A stretch of 51,792 nt of DNA from an uncultured bacterium (GTDB lineage: Bacteria > Chloroflexota > Anaerolineae > J036 > Brachytrichaceae), in the NCBI GenBank assembly GCA_903873965.1, contig CAIQQO010000396.1:1-51792 (forward strand), in the 5' to 3' direction. Made by a program: the position numbers and the translations under genes. This document shows, piece by piece, positions 36,872 through 45,183 of this stretch. The notes beneath the pieces are model-generated. The model saw only the letters and a program-made list of their open reading frames with translations. It had not been told where the DNA came from and searched no databases. Position 1 is the first letter of the stretch, and each line of letters begins with the position of its first letter.

Positions 36872-38290
36872 ATGGCTACCGAAATCACAATGCCCCAGAT
36901 GGGATTCGACATGACTGAAGGTGTCATTGCCAACTGGTTGAAAGCAGAAGGCGATGCAGTTAAAAAAGGCGAAGCAATTGCCGAAATAGAAACAGACAAG
37001 ACGACCATTCAGATTGAGGCTTTCTCAGGTGGCGTGCTGAGCAAAATTCTGGCGCCCGCAGGCGCCAAGGTTCCGGTTGGAAATGTGATCGGGATCATCA
37101 GTGCAGCAGGAGAAACCGTTGCTTCAGCACCCAAGGCTGCCACGCAGGTCGCTGCCGTCGTGGAAAGCACATCTGGTGTTGAAACACCCAGGCAGCCCAA
37201 CAATGCTGCTGTCAATGCAACACCCGTAGCCCGACGTATGGCAGACGAGTTAGGTATCGATCTAGCCAAGATCAAAGGCAGCGGTCCGGATGGGCAAGTA
37301 ACCAAGACGGATGTGGAGTTGTTCAGTGCAACTCCAACAATGGTTGTTCCAACTCAGACAACCGGACGTCTATTGGCGAGTCCGAACGCTAAAAAAATAG
37401 CCCAGGAGCTAGGTGTTGATCTGCGGCAGGTTAAGGGTACTGGACCAGAAGGGCGGATCGTACGGGCTGATGTGGAAAGTGTTGCCAAGACGCGCACAAC
37501 GCAACCCGTTTCCGTTCAGAAGCAAGTTCAACCTGATAAGCCTGCAGAGACGACTACTGCAACACCTGTGACGGCGGTTGCAGCAACGGCTACACCTGCT
37601 GCCGGCGCCAAGCGACGTTCTTTGACTCGAATTCGCCAAACGATTGCTCAACGCATGGTTCAGAGCAAGACGACAGTGCCGCATTTCTACATCACCGTGG
37701 CCGTTGAGATGGACGCGGCGCTTAAGTTACGCGAGCAGATCAACGATGCTTTGAAGGTGGAGAATCTAAAGGTCTCGGTAAATGACCTTGTGATTCGGGC
37801 AACCGCGTTGGCCTTAAAGCGTTTCCCAAATCTCAACGCTTCATTTGCTGGCGATGCCATTGAGCTGCATGAGCAGGTGCATGTTGGTGTGGCCGTGGCA
37901 TTACCAGGCGGTCTGGTAACGGTGACTGTTCGTGACGCAGACATTAAGTCACTAAAGCAGATCGCGGTCGAAATGGGCGGTTTGGCGCTGCGCGCGCGGG
38001 ATGGAAAGGCACAACCGGGCGATATGGGTGGTCAGACCTTCACAATCAGTAATCTGGGTATGTATGGCGTTGAAAGCTTTGCCGCAATCGTGAATCCCCC
38101 AGATGCGGGCATTCTAGCGATTGGCGCTTCTATACCTACAGCTGTCGTACGAGATAGCCAGATTGTTGTGCGTCAGATCATGCATGTCACGCTTTCTGGT
38201 GATCATCGTGTATCAGATGGTGCGGAAGGCGCTCAGTTTGCCAATGAGGTAAAGCGAATACTTGAGAATCCATGGGGACTCGTTTTGTAG
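36872..38290 (+). CDS. pdhC: Dihydrolipoamide acyltransferase (E2) with two peripheral-subunit-binding domains
   Basis: A 472-residue E2 core. The lipoyl domain (1-80) carries Lys43 in ETDKTT. Two peripheral-subunit-binding domains follow: about 115-149 (TPVARRMADELGIDL...GSGPDGQVTKTDV) and about 168-203 (SPNAKKIAQELGVDL...GTGPEGRIVRADV), where one is usual. Ala/Thr/Pro-rich linkers separate them. The catalytic domain (about 245-472) ends with SGDHRVSDGAEGAQF, bearing the H-x3-D-G active site. Third gene of the operon, 15 nt after pdhB; no E3 gene follows, so lipoamide dehydrogenase must be elsewhere. A terminator follows. Confidence 0.94.
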   Translation: MATEITMPQMGFDMTEGVIANWLKAEGDAVKKGEAIAEIETDKTTIQIEAFSGGVLSKILAPAGAKVPVGNVIGIISAAGETVASAPKAATQVAAVVESTSGVETPRQPNNAAVNATPVARRMADELGIDLAKIKGSGPDGQVTKTDVELFSATPTMVVPTQTTGRLLASPNAKKIAQELGVDLRQVKGTGPEGRIVRADVESVAKTRTTQPVSVQKQVQPDKPAETTTATPVTAVAATATPAAGAKRRSLTRIRQTIAQRMVQSKTTVPHFYITVAVEMDAALKLREQINDALKVENLKVSVNDLVIRATALALKRFPNLNASFAGDAIELHEQVHVGVAVALPGGLVTVTVRDADIKSLKQIAVEMGGLALRARDGKAQPGDMGGQTFTISNLGMYGVESFAAIVNPPDAGILAIGASIPTAVVRDSQIVVRQIMHVTLSGDHRVSDGAEGAQFANEVKRILENPWGLVL

Positions 38291-38324
38291 TGCGCCGTTG
38301 ACCATTTGGCATGTCTAATCATAG

Positions 38325-38361
38325 GCCCTCGCATGGGAGTAACCCGTGTGAGGGCTGTTTT
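38325..38361 (+). terminator. Intrinsic terminator of the dehydrogenase operon
   Basis: GCCCTC (38325-38330) to GAGGGC (38350-38355) forms a 13-bp stem with two G-T pairs and a 5-nt loop, followed by TGTTTT (38356-38361). Confidence 0.85.
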
Positions 38362-38388
38362 GTCGTAGTTTATAGTGTCAAGAATATC

Positions 38389-38787
38389 ATGGCTACAGAA
38401 ACTGTTGGCGATGTGATGCATAAAGGGGTGGTCAGTTGCTTACCCTCAACGTCGTTGCGGGATGCAGCAAGATTGATGACTCAGGCAAAAGTACGCGCTT
38501 TGGTTGTCATGGATAACCAGTGCGGCCTGAGCGGTATCGTATCTACTACCGACTTGGTAACGGCTACTTTGGAGAGTGCTGGTGCGCCTGAGAGCTTGAC
38601 TGTTAAAGATGTCATGACGCCATCCGTTCTGACCATAGGGCCTGGTGAAAGTGTTGAGTTAGCAGCAAAGCTGATGCTCAAAAAGCGTGTTCATCGTTTA
38701 GTGGTGGTTGATGAAGCTGGTGGAGACTGCAATCCGATCGGTGTGATTTCCATGGGTGACATTGTTCGCAGTATTTCAGAAGGATGA
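38389..38787 (+). CDS. Two-CBS-domain protein
   Basis: A 132-residue protein made of a CBS pair (about 1-60 and 68-130; VGDVMHKGVVSC and VKDVMTPSVLTI open the repeats, LSGIVSTTDLV and IGVISMGDIVRS close them). CBS pairs bind adenosine nucleotides and regulate partners; no effector domain is fused. ATG 38389 gives the standard Bateman-module length. It is 9 nt upstream of the glycosidase lipoprotein gene and probably co-transcribed. Confidence 0.88.
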   Translation: MATETVGDVMHKGVVSCLPSTSLRDAARLMTQAKVRALVVMDNQCGLSGIVSTTDLVTATLESAGAPESLTVKDVMTPSVLTIGPGESVELAAKLMLKKRVHRLVVVDEAGGDCNPIGVISMGDIVRSISEG

Positions 38788-38796
38788 GTTGATGGC

Positions 38797-39654
38797 ATGC
38801 CAATGAAGTGGCGCCGAATGATATTAGCTACTGTTGGGATGGTTGCAGTTATCGCAGCCTGTTCAGTCCCGCAACCATCGGCAGCGCCGGTGCCTTCCCA
38901 ATCGCCAAAATCCACAGTGGCACCGACGAGATTGATCGCATCGCCATCACCTCGATCGTCCCCGACTCCAATGTCAGCGTGGCAACCACTCGGTGAAGGC
39001 ATCGAGTATATACAACGTCGTGAGCCGGTTGCTGCCACTGATGACTGGGTTACGGTTGTAAGGATTAATCTCAGCAAGGCGCAATTGCATGTGTACTACG
39101 CTCCGGATCATCCAAGGTCAGTAAGGAACTGGTTTGAGACCGTGAATCCAGATGTCGTGATTAATGCGGGGTTTTTCACTGAAGAAAACAAGGCGACTGG
39201 TATTGTGATTGCAGATGGTAAGCGCTTTGGTCAAACCTATAAAGGCTTTGGCGGTATGTTCAGCCTGCGCGGAACGACGCCACAGTTGACATGGCTTGCA
39301 CGCACGCCCTATGCCCAGGATGACCGCGTTACCCAGGCAATTCAAAGCTTTCCAATGCTGGTCTTGAATGGCTTGCAGATTGACGGCATTCCAGATGATG
39401 GCTCACGCAACCGACGAAGTTTTATCGCGATTGACCGTAGCGGGAAATTACTACTGGGAACATGCCAGTCGCCACTTTGGACGATGAGCGAACTGGCACA
39501 TTACCTTGATACGAGTCCATTGCTCAATGTCGTATCGGCTCTCAACCTTGATGGCGGCGCCTCTTCTGGTATCTGGATTCACGGTGTACCAGATGTGTTG
39601 TTGATGGATTCACTGGATGTAGTACCGACCATCATTGCCATTAATGCTCATTAG
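38797..39654 (+). CDS. Phosphodiester glycosidase (NAGPA/DUF2233) domain lipoprotein
   Basis: A 285-residue lipoprotein with signal peptide and lipobox VIAAC (Cys22), a short Pro/Ser linker and a NAGPA-family domain from about 65. Typical motifs are VINAGFF (active-site region), GGMFSL, RSFIAID and LNLDGGASS near the C-terminus. Relatives cleave phosphodiester-linked sugars, e.g. GlcNAc-1-P-6-mannose or wall-polymer linkages, so a role in envelope glycan turnover on the outer face is plausible. AAGGATGAG acts as ribosome-binding site. Its 3' end overlaps the convergent rsmD by 14 bp. Confidence 0.85.
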   Translation: MPMKWRRMILATVGMVAVIAACSVPQPSAAPVPSQSPKSTVAPTRLIASPSPRSSPTPMSAWQPLGEGIEYIQRREPVAATDDWVTVVRINLSKAQLHVYYAPDHPRSVRNWFETVNPDVVINAGFFTEENKATGIVIADGKRFGQTYKGFGGMFSLRGTTPQLTWLARTPYAQDDRVTQAIQSFPMLVLNGLQIDGIPDDGSRNRRSFIAIDRSGKLLLGTCQSPLWTMSELAHYLDTSPLLNVVSALNLDGGASSGIWIHGVPDVLLMDSLDVVPTIIAINAH

Positions 39655-40231
39655 CAGATTCATTGACAGATTCATTAACTGGTTCAATGTGCTCATAAAA
39701 GCAAAGCATTGACTTGCCGTACTTGCGCTGATCGACCAATTCGAGATTCCTCAACGTTACCTCGTGAAACTCGCGTGGATCAATCTGCACGATAACGGCG
39801 CCAGCGGTTTTTAACCATACCGGCTGATTATCAATAGCAACCAGTGCATCCGCCCAAAGCCCATGGTATTGGGGTGGGGCGACGTATATAAAGTCATAGG
39901 CTGTGTTTGGCATGCCAGTGATGTACTTGAGCGCGTCCTGGCGGATGACACGTGCACTGCGCACTAGCCCCGTGGTTTTCAGGTTTGTCTCAATTGTTCT
40001 GACAGCTAACGCACTCTGATCGATGAAGGTGACGAACTCAGCGCCGCGGCTGAGTGCTTCGATGCCAACAGCGCCAGTTCCGCCGAACATATCGAGCCAT
40101 TTAGAACGCAGAACATCATCAGCCAGAATATTGAACACAGCCTGTTTTACGCGGTCAGTAACAGGTCGTGTGATATCTCCAGGAACAGATTTAAGCATGC
40201 GCCCTTTGGCGCGTCCAGTGGTAATTCGCAT
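39641..40231 (-). CDS. rsmD: 16S rRNA (guanine966-N2)-methyltransferase
   Basis: A 196-residue Rossmann methyltransferase of the RsmD family that modifies 16S rRNA G966. It begins MRITTGRAKGRMLK, then RPVTDRVKQAVFNIL, and the SAM loop DMFGGTGAVGIEALSRGA. The catalytic motif normally reads DPPY; here it is VAPPQY, a divergence that may be lineage-wide. ATG 40231 follows the histidine phosphatase stop by one base. The C-terminus ends with an acidic/Asn repeat (VNESVNESANE) from a short tandem DNA repeat. Confidence 0.88.
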   Translation of the reverse strand: MRITTGRAKGRMLKSVPGDITRPVTDRVKQAVFNILADDVLRSKWLDMFGGTGAVGIEALSRGAEFVTFIDQSALAVRTIETNLKTTGLVRSARVIRQDALKYITGMPNTAYDFIYVAPPQYHGLWADALVAIDNQPVWLKTAGAVIVQIDPREFHEVTLRNLELVDQRKYGKSMLCFYEHIEPVNESVNESANEH

Positions 40232-40232
40232 A

Positions 40233-40778
40233 TTAATACGGGGTATGAGATGACGGAACTGGGACAACGGGTTTATAAACAAGCATCAGCTGCCAGGCGC
40301 CGAATAAGTCGCGTCTGGCATGCCACACGCCAGCGGTCGGGCTGTGGTTGCCGTTCGGAAAGACGTATTTTGTCAGATCAATTGTATCGAATGAAAGGAT
40401 TTGCAGAAGTGCTTTTATCGGAGATCCATGCGTGACGACGGCTAACGTACTCTCTGTCTCTGTATCAAGGCGCGCGAGAATTTGACGTAGTCTTGCTTTT
40501 ACTTCTTCATATTTCTCGTCACTGCGATGCTCGGAAAGATCCGCATCGATGAGCAATGGCTTATCGATTAGGGTTGCGATGATACGTGCTGTGTTAAGAG
40601 CGCGTTCCAACGGCGATGCATAGATTTCTTCGATGCCACGATCGGCAAGAAATGCCGCGGTTACTTGCGCTTCAGCGCGACCAATATCCGAAAGGGGAGG
40701 TCCTGGTACACGATCATAGGCGATGCCGGTGCCTAATTGAGGATGACCATGGCGAACGATGTACAAGTTTTTAAGCAT
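40233..40778 (-). CDS. Histidine phosphatase family protein
   Basis: A 181-residue phosphoglycerate-mutase-like phosphatase. The phospho-histidine motif is VRHGHPQ (Arg9, His10), with Arg59 in SPLERA, acid Glu83 in LSEH and the second His117 in VVTHGSP. The substrate is not evident; relatives act on phosphosugars, phosphonucleosides or cobalamin intermediates. It lies between a small membrane protein gene (9 nt upstream) and rsmD (1 nt downstream) in a three-gene operon. Confidence 0.88.
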   Translation of the reverse strand: MLKNLYIVRHGHPQLGTGIAYDRVPGPPLSDIGRAEAQVTAAFLADRGIEEIYASPLERALNTARIIATLIDKPLLIDADLSEHRSDEKYEEVKARLRQILARLDTETESTLAVVTHGSPIKALLQILSFDTIDLTKYVFPNGNHSPTAGVWHARRDLFGAWQLMLVYKPVVPVPSSHTPY

Positions 40779-40787
40779 ATTTAAGTT

Positions 40788-41222
40788 TTAAGGTTGACAC
40801 GATATGGCGCTACTCTCAGCAGGCAAGCCATTCTGGATTTCGTAACAGCGACAGTAACTAGCGTCGGACTCGATCCGCAAGCGCTTGTCCCATTGCAGAA
40901 AGATGACACTTGTCATCGCGCATTGCGTTGTGGCATTGCCTGTGCGAGGTGTAGATAAAGTAAGGCCAATACCGGTTGCCCCGGTGCGTTCGTGGATCAA
41001 CCACATACGTTTTTCATGCAACGGGTCATCGGCATTGATAACGATTCCATCCGTAATCGCAAGGTATAAAAGCAGCCCGATGGTCAATGGAACGAGAATC
41101 GCGACAGCAGACACTATGGCAATCGCAGTTCGTTCCACCCATGTCTTGAAATGTGATGGCGCCGATATCGTTAATGTTGGAACCGCTGGCGATGACCCCG
41201 TTGGCCAATGATCGTTATTCAT
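40788..41222 (-). CDS. Small single-pass membrane protein, unknown function
   Basis: A 144-residue protein, not recognised. A Pro/Ser/Thr N-terminus, one membrane helix at about 31-57, and an extracytoplasmic C-terminal region (about 60-144) with RMWLIHERTGATGIGLTLS and four Cys (101, 124, 126, 142). GAGG precedes the ATG at 41222. First gene of the operon with the histidine phosphatase and rsmD. Confidence 0.65.
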   Translation of the reverse strand: MNNDHWPTGSSPAVPTLTISAPSHFKTWVERTAIAIVSAVAILVPLTIGLLLYLAITDGIVINADDPLHEKRMWLIHERTGATGIGLTLSTPRTGNATTQCAMTSVIFLQWDKRLRIESDASYCRCYEIQNGLPAESSAISCQP

Positions 41223-41282
41223 CTAGCCTCGTGATGCCCCGTAGCGAAAAACCATGTGAATTGCCATTGGTATCGTTCGTGT

Positions 41283-41311
41283 CGTTAAACCTGCGACCTT
41301 GATAGTATAAT
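41283..41311 (+). promoter_or_regulatory. Candidate promoter of tRNA-Leu
   Basis: A perfect TATAAT (41306-41311) sits 14 nt before the tRNA 5' end. The -35 position 17 nt upstream (41283-41288) is weak. Confidence 0.5.
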
Positions 41312-41325
41312 CGTTTGGCTAACAC

Positions 41326-41407
41326 GGGGATGTGTTGAAATTGGCAGACAAGCATGACTTAGGATCATGTGGTGCAAACCGTGTGGGTTCAAGTCCCACC
41401 ATCCCCA
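41326..41407 (+). tRNA. tRNA-Leu (anticodon TAG)
   Basis: A class II tRNA of 82 nt: acceptor GGGGATG/CATCCCC plus discriminator A, D-arm TTGAAATTGGCAGA, anticodon stem CATGA/TCATG with loop CTTAGGA giving anticodon TAG, a long variable arm (GGT/ACC) and T-arm GTGGGTTCAAGTCCCAC. No encoded CCA. Confidence 0.95.
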
Positions 41408-41514
41408 TTGATCAATGGATTGACATGTAGTCGTGGTCAGAAGACAGCTCGGATACTGAAGGGCATACTTCAACAATCCTGAATCGAAAAATTCAAGTTA
41501 GTAATCAAAACAAT

Positions 41515-42888
41515 ATGGATCTCCAAGTAGAAAAGCTCGAGACGCATGAAGCGCGTATAACGATTTCACTCACAGATGAGGCCATTGCAAAGGCTCGTCG
41601 TGAGGTCGCCCGCAAAATATCCAAGCAGGTGCGCGTACCTGGCTTTCGACCTGGCATGGCGCCGATTAACGTCGTCGTTAGCGCTGTAGGCGAACAGGCT
41701 TTTGCTAATGAACTGGCAGATGAACTGGGAAGCAAGTATTACGCCGAAGCAATTGATGAATCAAAGCTGGAACCGTATGGACCTGGTCAGTTGGAAGATA
41801 TCAAAACTGACCCTCCGCAGTTGATCGTTCGGGTGCCACTGGAACCAACCGTCGATCTGCTGGATTACAAAACAATCCGCGTACCTTATGTTGCGCCAGT
41901 GGTTACTGATGAGGAAGTGGAATCTCAAGTTCAGTATGTACGTGATGAGAACGCCATCGTGACACTGGTAGAGCGTTCGGCTCAATTAGGTGACCTGGTT
42001 GAAGCTGATGTTGAAGTCACGGCAGAGGGTAAGGAAGTTCTGCATAGCCATCGCCCCATTGTTCTTGACGATGCCAAGATTGGATTGCCAGGTATGGCTG
42101 ATGCGATTGTTGGAATGAGTGCTGGCGAGCATAAGGAAGTCGCTATCACACTACCAGAGGATATCGCTGACGAGGCTATGCGAGGCAAAGTCGCCACTGC
42201 TGTCATCGATGTTAAGCGCGTAAGCAGCCGCGAGTTGCCCGAAGCCAATGATGAACTGGCGCAGACGGTCGGTTCTTTCAGTACGCTGGAAGAACTGCGC
42301 AATGACCTGCGCAACCGCCTGGTCGAGTATAGAAACCGGACGAGTGAGCAGCAGTACCAGAATCAAGTGCTGGACACATTCACCGGCCTGTCTCAAATTG
42401 CGTACCCGCCAGCCTATATCGAGGATCGCCTGAATGAACAACTCGAAGAGTTGAAGAGCGACGTTCAGCGCGATGAGCGGATGCCCTTTGAGGAATGGCT
42501 AAAGGTTCAGAATAAGTCTGTGGAACAGGTTCGTGAGGATATCCGGCCTAATGCGATAGCACGCGCCCGTCGCGGCCTTGTCATGCGTGAATTGGCGCAG
42601 AAAGAGAGCCTGCGCGTGACCGATGCTGAGATTGCCGCTGAAGTTGAACGCACACTTTCTCAGTATGGCAACGTTAGCACAGCTGAACTGCGACGCACCT
42701 TGCTGCAGGCAGAGAATCTACGCAGCATCCAGAACAATATCCTTTCACGAAAGGTATTGCAGGAGATGGCCAGGATCGCAGGTGGTGAGCTTTCGGCTCA
42801 AGAGCCAGAGACAGCGCCCGTTCTGGTTAATGAGTCTGAAGTTGAAGCTGACCAGACATCATCTGCGCCAGGTGACACTACAGCGTAG
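41515..42888 (+). CDS. tig: Trigger factor
   Basis: A 457-residue ribosome-associated chaperone with peptidyl-prolyl isomerase domain. The N-terminal ribosome-binding signature is VPGFRPGMAP (about 42-51), a variant of GFRxGxxP. The FKBP-like domain runs about 155-240 and the C-terminal helical arms about 250-430. The tail is Glu/Thr-rich. No clear ribosome-binding site precedes ATG 41515. It is upstream of clpP and clpX, the order seen in many bacteria. Confidence 0.93.
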   Translation: MDLQVEKLETHEARITISLTDEAIAKARREVARKISKQVRVPGFRPGMAPINVVVSAVGEQAFANELADELGSKYYAEAIDESKLEPYGPGQLEDIKTDPPQLIVRVPLEPTVDLLDYKTIRVPYVAPVVTDEEVESQVQYVRDENAIVTLVERSAQLGDLVEADVEVTAEGKEVLHSHRPIVLDDAKIGLPGMADAIVGMSAGEHKEVAITLPEDIADEAMRGKVATAVIDVKRVSSRELPEANDELAQTVGSFSTLEELRNDLRNRLVEYRNRTSEQQYQNQVLDTFTGLSQIAYPPAYIEDRLNEQLEELKSDVQRDERMPFEEWLKVQNKSVEQVREDIRPNAIARARRGLVMRELAQKESLRVTDAEIAAEVERTLSQYGNVSTAELRRTLLQAENLRSIQNNILSRKVLQEMARIAGGELSAQEPETAPVLVNESEVEADQTSSAPGDTTA

Positions 42889-42947
42889 TTCAAGCATCAT
42901 CGCCAAAATGGTCGGCGAGAAATCTAACTTGAAATTAACATTCGCCG

Positions 42948-43003
42948 TTTACTAATTACGCACAGATTGTGTATCAAACTGAACAAAGTTCGTAATTAGT
43001 AAA
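42948..43003 (+). promoter_or_regulatory. 13-bp inverted repeat with inner hairpins upstream of clpP (operator or cis-RNA candidate)
   Basis: TTTACTAATTACG (42948-42960) and CGTAATTAGTAAA (42991-43003) are perfect inverted repeats. The 30-nt interior holds two small hairpins, CACA/TGTG (42961-42971) and AACT/AGTT (about 42977-42990), so the RNA could fold as a three-way junction ending 4 nt before the AGAGGTG ribosome-binding site. It is not a CIRCE or CtsR site. Confidence 0.6.
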
Positions 43004-43017
43004 TTTAGAGGTGTTTT

Positions 43018-43680
43018 GTGAATACTATCTTTTCGCAGTCACAAACCGATCCTATTCGGTCGGTCCTGCCGATGGTTATTGAGACAAGCGGGCGGGGTGA
43101 GCGTGCTTATGATATCTATTCGCTCTTGTTCAAAGAGCGGATCATTTTTCTGGGCACACCCATAAACGACCAGGTGGCGAATGCAATAGTGGCGCAGTTG
43201 CTGGTGCTGGATCGTGAAGATAACGAGCGCGATATTCAGTTGTACATCAACTCACCAGGCGGACAGGTTTCTTCCGGCCTGGCTATCTACGATACGATGC
43301 AGATGATCACTGCGCCTGTAAGCACTGTGGCAGTCGGTATGACGGCGAGCTTTGGAACACTGCTGTTGCTGGCTGGAGCAAAAGGTAAGCGCTATGCGTT
43401 ACCCAATGCCACTATCCACATGCATCAGCCACTAGGCGGTGTTCAGGGGCAGGCCTCCGATATCGAGATTGAAGCACGTGAAATTCTGCGATTAAAGGAA
43501 TTGCTTAACAACATTATCTTAAGACATACATTGATGACGACAGAGCAAATCCTGAAATACACGGATCGCGACTTTTACATGACGGCTGAGAAGGCGAAGG
43601 ATCTTGGTCTGGTTGATCAGGTGGCTGAAGTTAATCAATCCAAAATAAAGGCTATTCCCAGCCCGGCGTTGCCAGCCTGA
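43018..43680 (+). CDS. clpP: ATP-dependent Clp protease proteolytic subunit
   Basis: A 220-residue serine protease subunit forming the double-heptameric chamber that works with ClpX. The triad is Ser111 (VGMTASFG), His136 (IHMHQPLGG) and Asp185 (TDRDFYMTA). The serine motif reads GMTASF where most ClpPs have GMAASM. YINSPGG (76-82) forms the oxyanion/strand region. GTG 43018 has AGAGGTG 6 nt upstream. It is preceded by the inverted repeat and followed by a strong terminator, so clpX is transcribed separately. Confidence 0.94.
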   Translation: MNTIFSQSQTDPIRSVLPMVIETSGRGERAYDIYSLLFKERIIFLGTPINDQVANAIVAQLLVLDREDNERDIQLYINSPGGQVSSGLAIYDTMQMITAPVSTVAVGMTASFGTLLLLAGAKGKRYALPNATIHMHQPLGGVQGQASDIEIEAREILRLKELLNNIILRHTLMTTEQILKYTDRDFYMTAEKAKDLGLVDQVAEVNQSKIKAIPSPALPA

Positions 43681-43745
43681 GGAAAACTAGCAGGTTTTTC
43701 TTAATCTGAAACCTTAGTAACGCAGGATTGACTGTGACCTGCCAG

Positions 43746-43779
43746 AACCCCGACTACACCCAGTCGGGGTTTTGTTTTT
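43746..43779 (+). terminator. Intrinsic terminator of clpP
   Basis: A perfect 10-bp GC-rich stem (43746-43755 with 43762-43771), loop ACACCC, then TTTTGTTTTT to 43779. Confidence 0.92.
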
Positions 43780-43802
43780 AACATCAATCGATGTTGTAAT
43801 TA

Positions 43803-43830
43803 TTGCCGTTGAAGCTAACTCCACTATAAT
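43803..43830 (+). promoter_or_regulatory. Promoter of clpX, predicted leaderless
   Basis: TTGCCG (43803-43808) and a perfect TATAAT (43825-43830) are spaced 16 nt. Only CAAACT separates the -10 from GTG 43837, so transcription should start at the start codon. No Shine-Dalgarno sequence is present. Confidence 0.65.
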
Positions 43831-43836
43831 CAAACT

Positions 43837-45129
43837 GTGTCAAAAACAGGACCACAGCCTAATACGTGCACTTTTTGCGGCAAGAGCGAGATGCATGTCA
43901 ACCGACTGATCGCAGGACCACGCGGGGTATTTATCTGTGATGAGTGCGTCAGAATGTGCCAAACGATCCTGGATGGCGAACGGCGATTGTCTTCGGATCG
44001 ATTGCCTGCCAGCGCCGGTGGCGCGACCAAAACGTTCTCACCACGGTCTATATACCGCCACCTGGATGGTTATGTGGTCGGTCAGGAATCTGCAAAACGC
44101 ACTCTTTCGGTTGCAGTCTATAACCACTACAAGCGAATCGATAACAAGGGACGACTTGCCGACGTGGAAGTTGGCAAAAGCAATGTGATGCTGATTGGGC
44201 CGACGGGTTGCGGTAAAACACTGTTGGCGCAGACGCTTGCTAAGTTGCTGGATGTACCTTTCTGCATCGCGGATGCTACGGCATTGACTGAAGCCGGCTA
44301 TGTTGGAGAGGATGTAGAGACAATTCTTTCACGTCTGATTCAGGCATCCGATGGTGACGTACCTCGGGCACAACGCGGTATCGTCTATATCGATGAGATT
44401 GATAAGATTTCGCGTAAATCCGGCGCGAACCCCAGTATAACTCGCGATGTGTCAGGTGAGGGCGTGCAACAGGCGCTGCTGAAAATCATTGAAGGTAATG
44501 TGGTTTACGTGCCACCACATGGCGGCCGTAAACATCCACAGGGCGAGATGATTCAGATTGACACGACCGATATCCTCTTTATCTGTGGGGGAGCATTCGA
44601 GGGATTGACGGAAATCCTGCAGGAAAGGATGGGTTTGCGTCGGCATATCAGCTTGCCAGGCGCTGCGGTGCCTAAAAATGCCGCTGAGTTATCGGGCACT
44701 CTGATGCATCATGTTACGCCAGATGATTTGATGCGTTACGGATTGATACCTGAACTGGTTGGCCGCCTACCGGTTGTCGTTGGACTGGACCCCCTGAATC
44801 ACAAGGGTTTGATGGATGTGCTGACACGTCCGCGCAACGCTATTGTGAAGCAGTATCAACGCATGCTGACTCTTGATAACGTGGAACTGGTTTTTACAGA
44901 CGATGCCTTGCAGGCCGTGGCTGATCTCACACTGGCGCAACAGACCGGAGCGCGAGGATTACGTGCCATCATAGAGCGAACTCTGATGAATGTGATGTAC
45001 GAAGTACCATCCAGACGCGATGTTCGCAAAGTAATTGTCGATGGTTCTTCAGTGCGAGGCGAAGCAGCTCCCAAAATGTATGATTACACTGGCAGGATAC
45101 TTGGCGTTGAGCTTGATCAAGCTGCTTAG
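43837..45129 (+). CDS. clpX: ATP-dependent Clp protease ATP-binding subunit ClpX
   Basis: A 430-residue AAA+ unfoldase feeding ClpP. The N-terminal zinc-binding domain has Cys11, Cys14, Cys34 and Cys37. Walker A is GPTGCGKT (121-128), Walker B is VYIDEIDKI near 188, and the pore loop GYVGEDVE and sensor [19 protein letters not shown] regions are standard. The C-terminal small domain ends near 425. The GTG start at 43837 is required to keep Cys11. Own promoter, separate from clpP. Confidence 0.96.
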   Translation: MSKTGPQPNTCTFCGKSEMHVNRLIAGPRGVFICDECVRMCQTILDGERRLSSDRLPASAGGATKTFSPRSIYRHLDGYVVGQESAKRTLSVAVYNHYKRIDNKGRLADVEVGKSNVMLIGPTGCGKTLLAQTLAKLLDVPFCIADATALTEAGYVGEDVETILSRLIQASDGDVPRAQRGIVYIDEIDKISRKSGANPSITRDVSGEGVQQALLKIIEGNVVYVPPHGGRKHPQGEMIQIDTTDILFICGGAFEGLTEILQERMGLRRHISLPGAAVPKNAAELSGTLMHHVTPDDLMRYGLIPELVGRLPVVVGLDPLNHKGLMDVLTRPRNAIVKQYQRMLTLDNVELVFTDDALQAVADLTLAQQTGARGLRAIIERTLMNVMYEVPSRRDVRKVIVDGSSVRGEAAPKMYDYTGRILGVELDQAA

Positions 45130-45170
45130 TGCGACAGCACGGGTCACGGCTTAAACAGGGAGACAGTCCA

Positions 45171-45176
45171 TAAAAT
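45171..45176 (+). promoter_or_regulatory. -10-like element 7 nt upstream of the O-antigen-ligase-like gene
   Basis: TAAAAT (45171-45176) then CCAAGAT and ATG 45184. No Shine-Dalgarno sequence and no good -35; possible leaderless start. Confidence 0.35.
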
Positions 45177-45183
45177 CCAAGAT

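Noticed and set aside
42948-43003. CIRCE or CtsR site upstream of clpP
   Set aside because: The repeat does not match TTAGCACTC-N9-GAGTGCTAA or the heptad direct repeats of CtsR.
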